NCBI GenBank assembly: GCA_019930625.1
Contig: CP082844.1
Coordinates: 4,774,001 to 4,838,000 of the forward strand
Reading direction: 5' to 3'
Source of the DNA: Nocardia asteroides
Lineage (GTDB): Bacteria > Actinomycetota > Actinomycetes > Mycobacteriales > Mycobacteriaceae
DNA length: 64,000 nt
The position numbers and the translations under genes were made by a program. Below are positions 44,678 through 53,332 of this stretch, piece after piece (positions within the stretch are counted from its first letter, which is position 1; the number at the start of each line of letters is the position of its first letter). The notes under the pieces are model-generated. The model ran no database searches and was not told the origin of the DNA. It was given only the letters and a program-made list of their open reading frames with translations.

Positions 44678-45754
44678 ATGGGCACACAGGTATCGGTCAC
44701 CGGCGCAACGGGATTCGTCGCCGGTCACGTTATCGCCGAACTTCTGGAGCACGGCTACGCCGTGCGCGCGACGGTTCGCGATCTCGCCGCCACCGGTAAA
44801 CGGGCACACCTGGTCGAGCTGGCCCGGCGAACCGGGGGCGAGCTGGAGTTCGCGCAAGCCGATTTGAACGGCGAGGACGGCTGGGTGTCCGCCGTCGCGG
44901 GCAGCGCGGGCGTCCTGCACGTCGCGTCGCCGTTTCCCACCACGCCGCCGGACGACGAGCGCGAACTCGTCGACACCGCGGTCGAAGGAACCCTGCGCGT
45001 GCTGCGCGCCTGCGCCGCCGCGGGCACGGTTCGCCGGGTGGTGCTGACCTCCTCGATCGCCGCGATCGCCTACGGGCACACCGAGGACGCGCTGCGCACC
45101 GAGGCCGATTGGACGGTGGTCGAGCGCAGCCCGGCCTATCAGAAGAGCAAGACGCTGGCCGAGCGGGCGGCCTGGAATTTCGTCGCGAAGCTCCCGTCCC
45201 GCGAGCGATTCGAACTGGTCGTCGTCAATCCCGGCATGGTTCTCGGACCGCTGCTGTCGACGGACACGAGCACCTCGCACGAGCCCGTGCGCAGGTTGCT
45301 CGACCGGGACGTCCCCGGCGCGCCCCAGGTCGGCTGGGCGCCGGTGGACGTGCGCGATCTCGCCGTCGCGCACCGGCTCGCGCTGGAGACGCCCGAGGCC
45401 GCGGGCAACCGCTACATCTGCGCGGGTGAGCATCTGTGGATGGCGGAGATGGCGCGCATCCTCGCCGAGGAATACGCGCCGCGCGGGTTCCGGGTGCCGA
45501 CCACGCAGCTGCCGAACTGGGTGGTGCGTTCGGTCGCCCTCTTCGACAAGGGCGTCCGGCTGACGCTGCCGACGCTGGGACGCACCGAATCGCTCAGCGC
45601 CGAGAAGGCCCGGCGCGAGCTGGGCTGGACCATGCGGCCGGTGCGGGAGACGCTGGTGGACACCGCCGAAAGCCTGCTGCGGCACGGAATTGTCACACCG
45701 CCCCGGCGCAAGTCCGCACCCCGGGCTGCCGCACCGCGCGCCGCGAGCGTCTGA
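44678..45754 (+). CDS. NAD(P)-dependent reductase of the dihydroflavonol-4-reductase type
   Basis: The 358-residue extended SDR starts with the NADP loop VSVTGATGFVAGHVIAELLEHGYAVRATVRD. It has the Ser of the catalytic triad in VVLTSSIAAIAYG and the Tyr-x3-Lys motif in SPAYQKSKTLAERAAW, then VVVNPGMVLGPLL and a C-terminal substrate domain. Members reduce aldehydes, ketones or flavonoid-like substrates. The C-terminus ends in a Lys/Arg/Ala-rich tail. The likely repressor is the divergent TetR. Confidence 0.92.
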   Translation: MGTQVSVTGATGFVAGHVIAELLEHGYAVRATVRDLAATGKRAHLVELARRTGGELEFAQADLNGEDGWVSAVAGSAGVLHVASPFPTTPPDDERELVDTAVEGTLRVLRACAAAGTVRRVVLTSSIAAIAYGHTEDALRTEADWTVVERSPAYQKSKTLAERAAWNFVAKLPSRERFELVVVNPGMVLGPLLSTDTSTSHEPVRRLLDRDVPGAPQVGWAPVDVRDLAVAHRLALETPEAAGNRYICAGEHLWMAEMARILAEEYAPRGFRVPTTQLPNWVVRSVALFDKGVRLTLPTLGRTESLSAEKARRELGWTMRPVRETLVDTAESLLRHGIVTPPRRKSAPRAAAPRAASV

Positions 45755-45765
45755 GGGTTGTCGTC

Positions 45766-45966
45766 ATGCTGATCGCGACACTGATCATCACCACGACTGC
45801 CGTGGTGCGGCGCTGGTTCGCACGTAGGTCCCCGGGCGGAGACTTCGCCGGGCGGACGGCGTCCGGACCGGTCCGCCGGGCACTGCACCGCCCGGCGCCG
45901 GTTGCCGCCGCCCTCGTGGCGCTGCTGGGCATCGCGGTCGCGGCGGGCACGCTCAGCCAGTGCTGA
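45766..45966 (+). CDS. Small two-TM membrane protein
   Basis: A 66-residue frame with hydrophobic stretches at residues 2-14 (LIATLIITTTAVV) and 44-60 (PVAAALVALLGIAVAAG), separated by a basic loop RRWFARRSPGG. GAGGG lies about 8 bases upstream of the ATG, which is 11 bases after the reductase stop, so it may be co-transcribed. No family is recognised. Confidence 0.5.
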   Translation: MLIATLIITTTAVVRRWFARRSPGGDFAGRTASGPVRRALHRPAPVAAALVALLGIAVAAGTLSQC

Positions 45967-46014
45967 ACCGGCCCCGACGTGCACGGCCGCGGCCCGGTTC
46001 GCTAGACAGGACCC

Positions 46015-46899
46015 GTGACTGCGCAGCTCCCCTTTCGGTTCGGTGTCAACATGGTGGTGCCCGAGAACCGGTCGAACTGGATCGGAAAGTGCCGTCGGGC
46101 AGAGGAACTCGGTTTCGACGTGGTCGGCGTCGCCGACCATCTCGGCTTGCCCGCGCCGTTCCCCGCGATGATCCTGGCCGCCGAGGCAACCGAGCGGGTG
46201 CGGCTGAACACCTTCGTGCTCAACACCGGGTTCTACAACCCGGTGCTGCTGGCCCGCGACGTGGCAGGCGCCGATCAATTCACCGACGGGCGGATCGAAC
46301 TAGGGCTCGGCGCGGGCTATGTCCAGGCGGAATTCGAGGCGGCGGGCATCCCGTTCCAAAGCGGGAGCAAGCGCGTCGAGCACTTGGAACAGACGGTTAT
46401 CACGCTGCGCCGGCTGTTCGCCGAGCCGGAATATCAGCCGCAACCCGCGCAGCCGACGGGTCCGCCCGTGCTCATCGGTGGCTGGGGTGACCGGTTGCTC
46501 GCTGTCGCCGCGCGGCACGCCGACATCATCGCCTTCACCGGCGCCGCGGCCTCGCGCAACGGTGGGCCGCTGCAGATGGCCGGGCTCGCCGAAACCGAGG
46601 AGCGCGTCGCCTACGTCCGGGAGCTGCTCGGTCCACGGCTGGACAAGGTCGAGTTCAACATCCTCGTGCAGCGGGTGGTCCCGCCGGCCGAACGCGCGAG
46701 CGTCCTGGAGGTCTTCGGCCCGGCGCTGCCGCCGGACGTCGCCGACTCCCCGGAAGATCACCCGATCCTGCTCATGGGTACGCCCGAGGAGATGGCCGAC
46801 CGGCTGCGCGATCGGCGCGAGCGTTACGGCATCAGTTACATCACGGTCCTCGAGGACAGCATGGAGAAGTTCGCCCCGGTCATCGAGTTGCTGCGCTGA
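46015..46899 (+). CDS. LLM-class F420-dependent oxidoreductase
   Basis: The 294-residue TIM-barrel protein matches the luciferase-like F420 family (TIGR03621-like): FRFGVNMVVPENRSNWIGKCRRAEELGFDVVGVADHLGLPAPFPAMILAAEATERVRLNTFVLNTGFYNPVLLARDVAGADQFTDGRIELGLGAGY, then PVLIGGWGDRLLAVAARHADIIAFTG. F420 dependence is inferred from family and is consistent with an actinobacterial host. The start is GTG at 46015. Substrate not predictable. Confidence 0.9.
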   Translation: MTAQLPFRFGVNMVVPENRSNWIGKCRRAEELGFDVVGVADHLGLPAPFPAMILAAEATERVRLNTFVLNTGFYNPVLLARDVAGADQFTDGRIELGLGAGYVQAEFEAAGIPFQSGSKRVEHLEQTVITLRRLFAEPEYQPQPAQPTGPPVLIGGWGDRLLAVAARHADIIAFTGAAASRNGGPLQMAGLAETEERVAYVRELLGPRLDKVEFNILVQRVVPPAERASVLEVFGPALPPDVADSPEDHPILLMGTPEEMADRLRDRRERYGISYITVLEDSMEKFAPVIELLR

Positions 46900-46914
46900 T
46901 CCCCAGGCCCGAAT

Positions 46915-47325
46915 TCACGGCAGCGGGTCGATGATGACGCGCGGATCGATCTGCCGGAGTTCTCTCGGTCGGCTGGTCAGGCAGGGCCACGCGCGGGCCA
47001 CCGCCTCCCGGGTGACGTGGCCCGCGGCGAACAGGGCGTCGGCGGTCGGTCCCGCACCGTGCCGGATCGCCGGCGGCGGGGTGATGGTGTGGTCGAACGA
47101 CGGAACCACAGTGTGCGGCAGGCCGACCAGCACAGCCAGGATGTCGAGCCGGTCGGCGGGGATATGCGTGCGCGCCGCGGCGAGGACGGTGCTCGGTACG
47201 ACGATGGTGTTGCCCGCGTCGACCGTCGCCCAGACGACCGCTTGGGCATAGTTGGCGCGATTGGCGAACGCTACGACCGCCGCGGCGTCGAAGACGACGC
47301 CGCCCAGCCTCGCCGGGGATCTCAC
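46915..47325 (-). CDS. PIN-domain protein, candidate toxin
   Basis: The 136-residue protein has a PIN-like N-terminal strand with the first acidic residue (GGVVFDAAAVVAFAN) and a middle helix with IVVPSTVLAAARTHIP. The second Glu expected in VapC is replaced in this stretch, and a late TADALFAAGHVTREAVA could supply the third acid. It begins at GTG 47325, which overlaps the TGA of a 55-residue upstream frame (GTGA), the arrangement typical of VapBC-like operons. The incomplete acidic set leaves nuclease activity in doubt. Confidence 0.6.
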   Translation of the reverse strand: MRSPARLGGVVFDAAAVVAFANRANYAQAVVWATVDAGNTIVVPSTVLAAARTHIPADRLDILAVLVGLPHTVVPSFDHTITPPPAIRHGAGPTADALFAAGHVTREAVARAWPCLTSRPRELRQIDPRVIIDPLP

Positions 47326-47489
47326 GCTACGCCGGCGTGCGCGTCCACCTCCCCGCCCGGTAGTAGCGGTGGAGCGGGCAGGGGAAGCGTTCGTTGCTCC
47401 GCTACACCACTCCCCAGCGGCCGGGCGACGAGGTCGTCGGGCAGCGTGCGGGTGGCCATTCGCGGTCTGTGCTCCCGAGGCGACGGCAT
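47322..47489 (-). CDS. Small frame upstream of PIN gene, candidate antitoxin
   Basis: A 55-codon frame starts at ATG 47489 and ends in a TGA overlapping the PIN-gene start. An internal ATG at 47456 would give 44 residues beginning MATRTLPDDLVARPL. The product is basic at the start, acidic near the end and has no recognisable ribbon-helix-helix or AbrB motif. The coupling to the PIN gene and its size make it a candidate cognate antitoxin; this is inference. Confidence 0.45.
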   Translation of the reverse strand: MPSPREHRPRMATRTLPDDLVARPLGSGVAEQRTLPLPAPPLLPGGEVDAHAGVA

Positions 47490-47529
47490 GCCACGACTCT
47501 AGCCGCGCGATCCGCCTCGGGCAGGATGC

Positions 47530-48114
47530 TCACGCGGGCTTGTGCCACAGCAGCGTGTAGCGCCACATGAGCCGTCGCCGCATCCGCGCCCCGGGGAGGA
47601 GTTCTCTTGCGGCCGAACGTATGTCGGCGTAATCGTCCACGGGATCGCGCATTTGCGCATTCGGGCCGCCGCGCCGGTGCAGGGCGTCCGTCGCCCAGAC
47701 GAGTGGCGCCACGGGGAAGTAGTGGAAGTCCTTGCGCGGAGTCATGTTCCAGAGCCCGACGACGGCGAGGACACCGCCCGGCGCGACCAGGCGGCGCAGT
47801 GCGGTGATGCCCTCCCGCAGCGGAACGTGGTGCAGGGTCGCCACCGTGGTCACGACATCGAAAGAGCCTGTGTATTCGAGGAAGTCGGCCCGTTCGAGGG
47901 ATATGCCCGCCATCGCGGGGACGCGGGTGAGGATGTCCGCGTCGATGTCGATGCCGGTGACCGCCAGCCCGTGGCGGGCCAGCTTGCCCGCCAATAGTCC
48001 GTCACCGCAGCCGATGTCGAGCGCTGTGCGGGCCGAGCGCGGCACCTGCTTCAGCAGCCAAGGGTGGTAGCGGGTGTTGTGATTCCAATAGGGATCGTCG
48101 CGCACTTCAGCCAC
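47530..48114 (-). CDS. Class I SAM-dependent methyltransferase
   Basis: The ~194-residue protein has motif I of SAM methyltransferases in ALDIGCGDGLLAGKLARHG, the acidic loop after beta-2 in VTGIDID, the DFLEY (Asp-containing) motif and SFDVVTTVATLHHVPLREGITALRRLVAPGGVLAVVGLW. The N-terminal AEVRDDPYWNHNTRYHPWLL is common to a group of small actinobacterial methyltransferases. Substrate unknown. The start (GTG at 48114) is tentative; GTG at 48138 is possible. Confidence 0.88.
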   Translation of the reverse strand: MAEVRDDPYWNHNTRYHPWLLKQVPRSARTALDIGCGDGLLAGKLARHGLAVTGIDIDADILTRVPAMAGISLERADFLEYTGSFDVVTTVATLHHVPLREGITALRRLVAPGGVLAVVGLWNMTPRKDFHYFPVAPLVWATDALHRRGGPNAQMRDPVDDYADIRSAARELLPGARMRRRLMWRYTLLWHKPA

Positions 48115-48229
48115 TGTAGGGACGGCTCGGGCCCGCACGCGATCGCGGTCGTCTCGGAGTACACATTTATGTGATTTACATCACATTTGCTGGAGCATTT
48201 TGTCGGTCTCGGATGGCAAGGTGTGCGGT

Positions 48230-50506
48230 ATGCCTTCCCCCGCATCGCTCGATGCCATCCGAGTGCTCGGAGCCAACGAGCACAACCTGCGCGACGTGTC
48301 GCTGGAGATCCCGAAGGACAAGATCACCGTCTTCACCGGTGTCTCCGGTTCGGGCAAGTCGTCGATCGTCTTCGACACCATCGCGGTCGAATCGCAGCGC
48401 CAGCTCTACGCGACCTTCCCGGCCTTCATCCTCAACTTCCTGCCCCGCTACGAACGCCCGCACGCCGAGGCCATCGAGAACCTCACCGCACCGGTCATCA
48501 TCGATCAGCAGCCGGTCGGCGGCGGTCCGCGCTCCACGGTCGGCACGATGACCGACATCTTCTCGATGGTGCGGGCCATGTTCGCCCGATTCGGTTCGCC
48601 CTCGGCGGGGTTCGTCTACAACTACTCCTTCAACGTCCCGCAGGGCATGTGCCCGGACTGCGACGGTCTCGGCGTCACCGTCCGGGCCGACCCCAACCGG
48701 CTGGTCGACCGGACCAAGTCGCTGAACGAAGGGGCGATTCTCCTGCCCGGATACGGCGTGGGCGGCGGAGAGTGGCAGATGTACGGCACCTCCGGCCGCT
48801 TCGACCCGGACAAGAAGCTGGCCGACTACACCGACGAAGAGTTCCACGACCTGCTCTACGGCACCGGCGGCAAGGTCGAGCTGACCTTCAGCAAAGGCAC
48901 GTGGAAAGCGAACTACGAAGGCATCGCCACCAAATTCACGCGCACCCGGCTGCAACGCGACACCTCCACGTTGAGCGAGAAGACCCGTGAGCAGATGCGG
49001 CAATTCCTCACCGAAGGTGTGTGCGGCACCTGCGCGGGCGCCCGATTGAACGAGGCGGCGCTGGCCACGAAGATCGACGGGCGCAATATCGCGGACTGGG
49101 CGCGGTTGCAGATCACCGACCTGATGGAGGTCCTCGACGAGATCACCGACCCGGCCGCGGTCGGCCTGGCCGGGGCCATCCGCACCGCGCTGCGGCGCGT
49201 CGCCGATATCGGGTTGGGTTATCTGAGCCTGGATCGGCCGACCTCGACTCTGTCCGGGGGCGAGGGCCAGCGGCTGAAGATGATCAAGCATCTGTCCAGC
49301 ACGCTGATCGGTCTGACCTACATTTTCGACGAACCGAGCGTAGGGCTGCACCCGCGGGACGTCGGTCGGCTGAACGACCTGCTGAAGGCCTTGCGGGACA
49401 AGGGAAACACCGTGATCGTAGTGGAGCACGATCCGGATGTCATCCAGATCGCCGACCATGTGGTCGACGTCGGACCGCGCGCGGGCGTGCACGGCGGACA
49501 GGTGGTCTTCCAGGGCAGTTTCGCCGATCTCCGGGCGGCCGACACCCCGACCGGCGCCGGTCTGCGCCGGCCGTTCCGGGTGAAGGACTCCTTCCGGACC
49601 GGCACGGGCGAACTGCTCATCGAGAACGCGACGGTGCACAACCTGAAGAACGTGACCGTCGGCATCCCCACCGGCATCCTGACCGCCATCACCGGCGTCG
49701 CGGGCTCGGGCAAGAGCAGCCTGATCCGGGACGTGTTCGTGCGCGAGCACCCCGGGGCGATCTTCGTCGACCAGTCGCCCATCGCCGCGTCGTCCCGATC
49801 CACGCCCGCGACCTACCTCGGGCTGATGGACCCTATCCGCAAACTGTTCGCCAAGGCCACGGGGGAGTCCGCGGGCCTGTTCAGTTTCAATTCGGCCGGT
49901 GCGTGCAAGCAGTGCGAGGGCCGTGGCGTGATCATCACCGAGATCGCGTATATGGATCCGGTGACCACCCACTGCGACGCCTGCGACGGACGGCGCTTCT
50001 CCGATGACGTGCTCGCCCTGATGTTGCGCGGCAAATCCATCGCCGACGTGCTGGAGATGTCGGCAGAGGAAGCGCTCGGATTCTTCGCCGAGAAGGCGCT
50101 GCACACCAAGCTGCGCACCATGAACGAGGTGGGCTTGGACTATCTCAGCCTGGGCCAGGCGATGAGCACGCTGTCCGGCGGCGAGCGCCAGCGGATCAAG
50201 CTGGCGACCCAGTTGCAGAACACCGGAAGCGTCTACGTGCTCGACGAGCCGACCACGGGGCTGCACATGTCCGACGTGGACACACTGCTCGCACTGATGG
50301 ACCGCCTGGTCGACCGGGGCAACACCGTCGTGGTGATCGAGCACAACCTCGATGTGGTGGCCCATTCGGATTGGGTGATCGATCTCGGACCGGACGGCGG
50401 CAAGCACGGCGGCGAGATCGTCTTCACCGGGCCGCCCGCCGACCTGCTCGCGCACCCGTCCTCGCTGACCGGCGAATACCTGCGCCGATACAAAGCAGGT
50501 AGCTAG
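48230..50506 (+). CDS. Short UvrA-like (UvrA2/DrrC-type) ABC ATPase
   Basis: The 758-residue protein resembles UvrA but is about 200 residues shorter, matching the UvrA2/DrrC class that lacks the UvrB-binding insertion. Motifs: Walker A VFTGVSGSGKSSIVFD and AITGVAGSGKSSLIRDV, signatures TLSGGEGQRLKM and TLSGGERQRIKL, Walker B YIFDEPSVGLHPRD and [14 protein letters not shown]. Zinc motifs are CPDCDGLG and CKQCEGRG. Such proteins accompany antibiotic self-resistance and damage tolerance. The MPSPAS ATG at 48230 is preferred over a TTG 30 bases earlier. It converges on an XRE gene with a 4-base overlap. Confidence 0.92.
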   Translation: MPSPASLDAIRVLGANEHNLRDVSLEIPKDKITVFTGVSGSGKSSIVFDTIAVESQRQLYATFPAFILNFLPRYERPHAEAIENLTAPVIIDQQPVGGGPRSTVGTMTDIFSMVRAMFARFGSPSAGFVYNYSFNVPQGMCPDCDGLGVTVRADPNRLVDRTKSLNEGAILLPGYGVGGGEWQMYGTSGRFDPDKKLADYTDEEFHDLLYGTGGKVELTFSKGTWKANYEGIATKFTRTRLQRDTSTLSEKTREQMRQFLTEGVCGTCAGARLNEAALATKIDGRNIADWARLQITDLMEVLDEITDPAAVGLAGAIRTALRRVADIGLGYLSLDRPTSTLSGGEGQRLKMIKHLSSTLIGLTYIFDEPSVGLHPRDVGRLNDLLKALRDKGNTVIVVEHDPDVIQIADHVVDVGPRAGVHGGQVVFQGSFADLRAADTPTGAGLRRPFRVKDSFRTGTGELLIENATVHNLKNVTVGIPTGILTAITGVAGSGKSSLIRDVFVREHPGAIFVDQSPIAASSRSTPATYLGLMDPIRKLFAKATGESAGLFSFNSAGACKQCEGRGVIITEIAYMDPVTTHCDACDGRRFSDDVLALMLRGKSIADVLEMSAEEALGFFAEKALHTKLRTMNEVGLDYLSLGQAMSTLSGGERQRIKLATQLQNTGSVYVLDEPTTGLHMSDVDTLLALMDRLVDRGNTVVVIEHNLDVVAHSDWVIDLGPDGGKHGGEIVFTGPPADLLAHPSSLTGEYLRRYKAGS

Positions 50507-51360
50507 CCGGAGGGTTTCGTCACCGTGAATCGCTGAGTTCCGGTCACCCGCAGCAGCTCCAGCGCCGAGGCTTCCCGGCTGCCGGGCGGCGCCGAGTACA
50601 CCACGACGGCTTGGTCGGTGTCCGGAACCAGCAAGGTATCGCAGTCCAGACGCAGCATTCCGAGGTCGGGATGCTCGATCGTTTTGGTCGCGCTGCGCCA
50701 CTGCCCGGACCGCCGCGCGTTCCACAGTTGCTCGAATCGTGCGCTGCGCGAACGGAGTTCGGAGACCAAGCGCAGGAGGCCGGGATCGTCGGGGTAGCGC
50801 GCGCGGGCGCTGCGCAGAGCGGAGACCGACAACGACGCGGCGTTGTCGGCTTCCGCGGGCGTCATCGCGACTCGTCCGGGCTCGGTGCCGAGGAAACGCT
50901 GCCAGATGATGTTGCGCCGGGCGGGCGGCCACGCGGAGAAATCACCGAGCAGCGCGACCGCCATCGGATTCCAAGCCAGCACGTCGGCCTTGGCCGACAG
51001 CACCAGCGCGGGCAGATCGGCCATCCGGTCCAGCAGACGCAGTACGCTCGGCCGCACCACCATGTCGATGCTGCCCTCCTGCGGCGGCGCCGCGCCCGCG
51101 AACTGGAACAGCAGGGTGCGGTCCTCGTCGTTGAGCCGCAGTGCGCGGGCCAGCGCGGCGAGCACCGAGCTGGAGGGACGGGGGCCGCGCCCCTGTTCCA
51201 GGCGCACCACGTAGTCGACGCTGACACCGGCGAGCTGGGCGACCTCCTCGCGGCGCAACCCCGGGACCTGTCTGCGCTGGCCCGCAGGTAGCCCCACATC
51301 GCCCGGGCGCACGTGGTCACGCGCCTGCCTGAGCAACGCGGCCAGCTCGGTTCGATCCAC
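50503..51360 (-). CDS. XRE-family regulator with MmyB-like ligand domain
   Basis: The 285-residue protein has an N-terminal helix-turn-helix (LLRQARDHVRPGDVGLP...GLRREEVAQLAGVSVDYVVRLEQGRG) and a PAS-like MmyB C-terminal domain (LSAKADVLAWNPMAVALLGDFS, NIIWQRFLG, HPDLGMLRLDCDTL), which binds fatty-acid-like ligands in Streptomyces homologues. Such regulators typically repress a nearby short-chain reductase; none is adjacent here. It converges with the UvrA-like gene. Confidence 0.9.
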   Translation of the reverse strand: MDRTELAALLRQARDHVRPGDVGLPAGQRRQVPGLRREEVAQLAGVSVDYVVRLEQGRGPRPSSSVLAALARALRLNDEDRTLLFQFAGAAPPQEGSIDMVVRPSVLRLLDRMADLPALVLSAKADVLAWNPMAVALLGDFSAWPPARRNIIWQRFLGTEPGRVAMTPAEADNAASLSVSALRSARARYPDDPGLLRLVSELRSRSARFEQLWNARRSGQWRSATKTIEHPDLGMLRLDCDTLLVPDTDQAVVVYSAPPGSREASALELLRVTGTQRFTVTKPSG

Positions 51361-51476
51361 ATATCGATCATGCCGCAGCCGACCGTCGTGGAGGTGGGAT
51401 GGCTACTCCCCGTAGGCGGCGCATGCGCTGTCGGGCGCGCGCAGCGCGTTCCGACGCCGCGCCGCGAGGTGGGGCA

Positions 51477-52097
51477 CTAGCCGGTGGTGACCGCGCCGAA
51501 CTCCGTCTCGAGCCAGGCGGGGAACTCGGTCAGATCCGTGAGCACCACGTCGGCGCCTGCCGCGCGCAGTTCGGCGGCCGTGCACGGTCCGGTGCTCACG
51601 CCGACCGCGAGGACGCCCGCGGCCCGTGCGCCGTTCATGTCGCCGACGTGGTCGCCGACGAAGAGATGCGCGCCCTGTTCGCGCAGGGTCGCCGCCTTGC
51701 CCGCCGACCACAGGTCGCCCGCGAGATGGTCGATCCGCCAACCGAGTTCGACGATGTGCAGCCGCGCCAGCGGGGCGTGTTTGCCGGTGACCACCAGCAC
51801 CCGTCCGTTGCGGGCCTCGATGGCCGCCAGGGCCGCCTGCGCGCCCGGCATCGGGGGAATGGTCGATACGAGCGTCGGGTACAGCGCTCGGTAGCGGGTC
51901 ACCAGAGCCGGAACGAGTTCCTCGGGCGCGCCCGCTTCGACGAGCAGGGTGGCCAGCGGCGGGCCGAGCCGATCGGCGAACGTCGTCCCGCACAGCGGCA
52001 GATCGAACTCGACGCCGAGCATGTCGATGGCTCGCGCGACGCCCGGCCGCGAGTCGATCAGCGTCATGTCGAGGTCGAAGCCCACGGTCCAGGTCAC
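51477..52097 (-). CDS. HAD-superfamily hydrolase (phosphoglycolate phosphatase-like)
   Basis: The ~206-residue protein has HAD motif I in VGFDLDMTLIDSRPG, motif II in VLVVTGKHA and motifs III/IV in AHLFVGDHVGDMNGARAAGV. The helical cap after motif I resembles phosphoglycolate phosphatases. Given the RuBisCO operon 26 kb away, a 2-phosphoglycolate phosphatase would be useful, but the family is broad and this is only a suggestion. Start GTG at 52097 is chosen; the frame is open further upstream. Confidence 0.85.
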   Translation of the reverse strand: MTWTVGFDLDMTLIDSRPGVARAIDMLGVEFDLPLCGTTFADRLGPPLATLLVEAGAPEELVPALVTRYRALYPTLVSTIPPMPGAQAALAAIEARNGRVLVVTGKHAPLARLHIVELGWRIDHLAGDLWSAGKAATLREQGAHLFVGDHVGDMNGARAAGVLAVGVSTGPCTAAELRAAGADVVLTDLTEFPAWLETEFGAVTTG

Positions 52098-52296
52098 CTG
52101 CTCGACCCTAATCGCCGGCGCTGGGGTCCGCCGGTCCGGCTGGTGTGATTCACAACTCCGATGCACGGCGGGTGGGATGCCGCAGCGTCGGCGAGGCCGG
52201 CTGTGGCTGGCGTGATTCACGTGGAACCTCCGGTGCAGTCGATGTCACGAAAGCGCTTGTGGCCCCGAACCATTCGGCATCGAGTGCAAATCTGCG

Positions 52297-53247
52297 TCAG
52301 GTGCGCCTCGGTGGCGCGGTGCGTTTGGCGTAACCGCTGATCGGACTGACCTCCATTCGATCGATGCCGCTCAACGTCCCGACACGCTCGGTGGCGTAGC
52401 CGAACAGGGCGTCCGCGTCCCGGCAGACGACGCACACCAGCAGATTGTGCGGTCCGGTGATGGCGCCGACGAACGCCGCCTCCGGATCGGCGGCCAGCGC
52501 GGTCGCGACGGCGACGAGCCGTGCGGGGGCGACTGTGAGCCACAGCAGGCTCTGCACGGTGAACCCGAACAGCGCCGGATCGACTTCGACGTCGAATCCG
52601 AGCACCTGGGCGCCGCGCAGTTCCTCGACCCGCCGCCGCACCGCGGATTCCGACCACCCGACGACCCGCGAGAGTTGCGGATACGCCGCCCGCCCGTCGG
52701 CGGCCAGCGCGGGCAGCAGGCGCTGATCCAATTCGCTCGGCGTCACTTTCGCGGGTGGAGCCGGCTCGGGCGCGCGCAGGGCCGCGCTCTGCTCGGTCGA
52801 CAGCGCGGACATCCGTCCCCGCCAGCGGCGTTGCATGACGTGCCGCAGCACTCGCTGGGCGTCGATGAACCCGACGGCCGGATGGCGGGCCAGCTCGGGC
52901 AGGGGAGCGTCGCCGGGGACGCGGAACAGGCAGGTCAGCTCGGCTCCGCCGGCGATGACCGTCACCCACGCGGTGTCGGTGCGGCGGGCCAGCTCGCGGG
53001 CGACCGCGGCGGTGGCATCCGGCCGTACCCGCAGGCGCACCAGCCACTCGGCATGGTCCACGCGGCCGGTGCGGGCTACACCGGTGACTCGCAGCCCTCC
53101 GGTGTCGAGCAGCCGCCGGTACCGGCGCGCCAACGTGCGCTCGGAGACCTCCAGCACCGGTGCGAGCCTGCTGAACGGCGCACGGCCGTCGAGTTGCAGA
53201 GCGTGCAGCAATCTCCGGTCGACGTCGTCCAAGATGACCGAATCCAC
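52297..53247 (-). CDS. Lrp/AsnC-family double-domain regulator
   Basis: The 316-residue protein contains two Lrp-type units. The first has a winged helix at residues 1-50 (LDDVDRRLLHALQLDGRAPFSRLAPVLEVSERTLARRYRRLLDTG) and a RAM-like domain. The second repeats the pattern (LDQRLLPALAADGRAAYPQLSRVVGWSESAVRRRVEEL) with a closing ACT/RAM sheet. This duplicated form is common in actinobacteria. GTG at 53247 is inferred. It is divergent from the VOC-family gene 53333-54208, its likely target, with an 85-base gap. Confidence 0.88.
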   Translation of the reverse strand: MDSVILDDVDRRLLHALQLDGRAPFSRLAPVLEVSERTLARRYRRLLDTGGLRVTGVARTGRVDHAEWLVRLRVRPDATAAVARELARRTDTAWVTVIAGGAELTCLFRVPGDAPLPELARHPAVGFIDAQRVLRHVMQRRWRGRMSALSTEQSAALRAPEPAPPAKVTPSELDQRLLPALAADGRAAYPQLSRVVGWSESAVRRRVEELRGAQVLGFDVEVDPALFGFTVQSLLWLTVAPARLVAVATALAADPEAAFVGAITGPHNLLVCVVCRDADALFGYATERVGTLSGIDRMEVSPISGYAKRTAPPRRT

Positions 53248-53332
53248 CTCGTCAGGGTAGGGCAGTGCCGGAAACCGGCGAATCCACCGTGGTGACGGGC
53301 GCCGCGGCGCAGGAGGGACGAGCATCGTCGCC

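Noticed and set aside
48176..50932. 918-residue minus-strand open frame opposite the UvrA-like gene
   Set aside because: It is an antisense shadow created by high GC content; no family motif, and the plus frame has full UvrA motifs.
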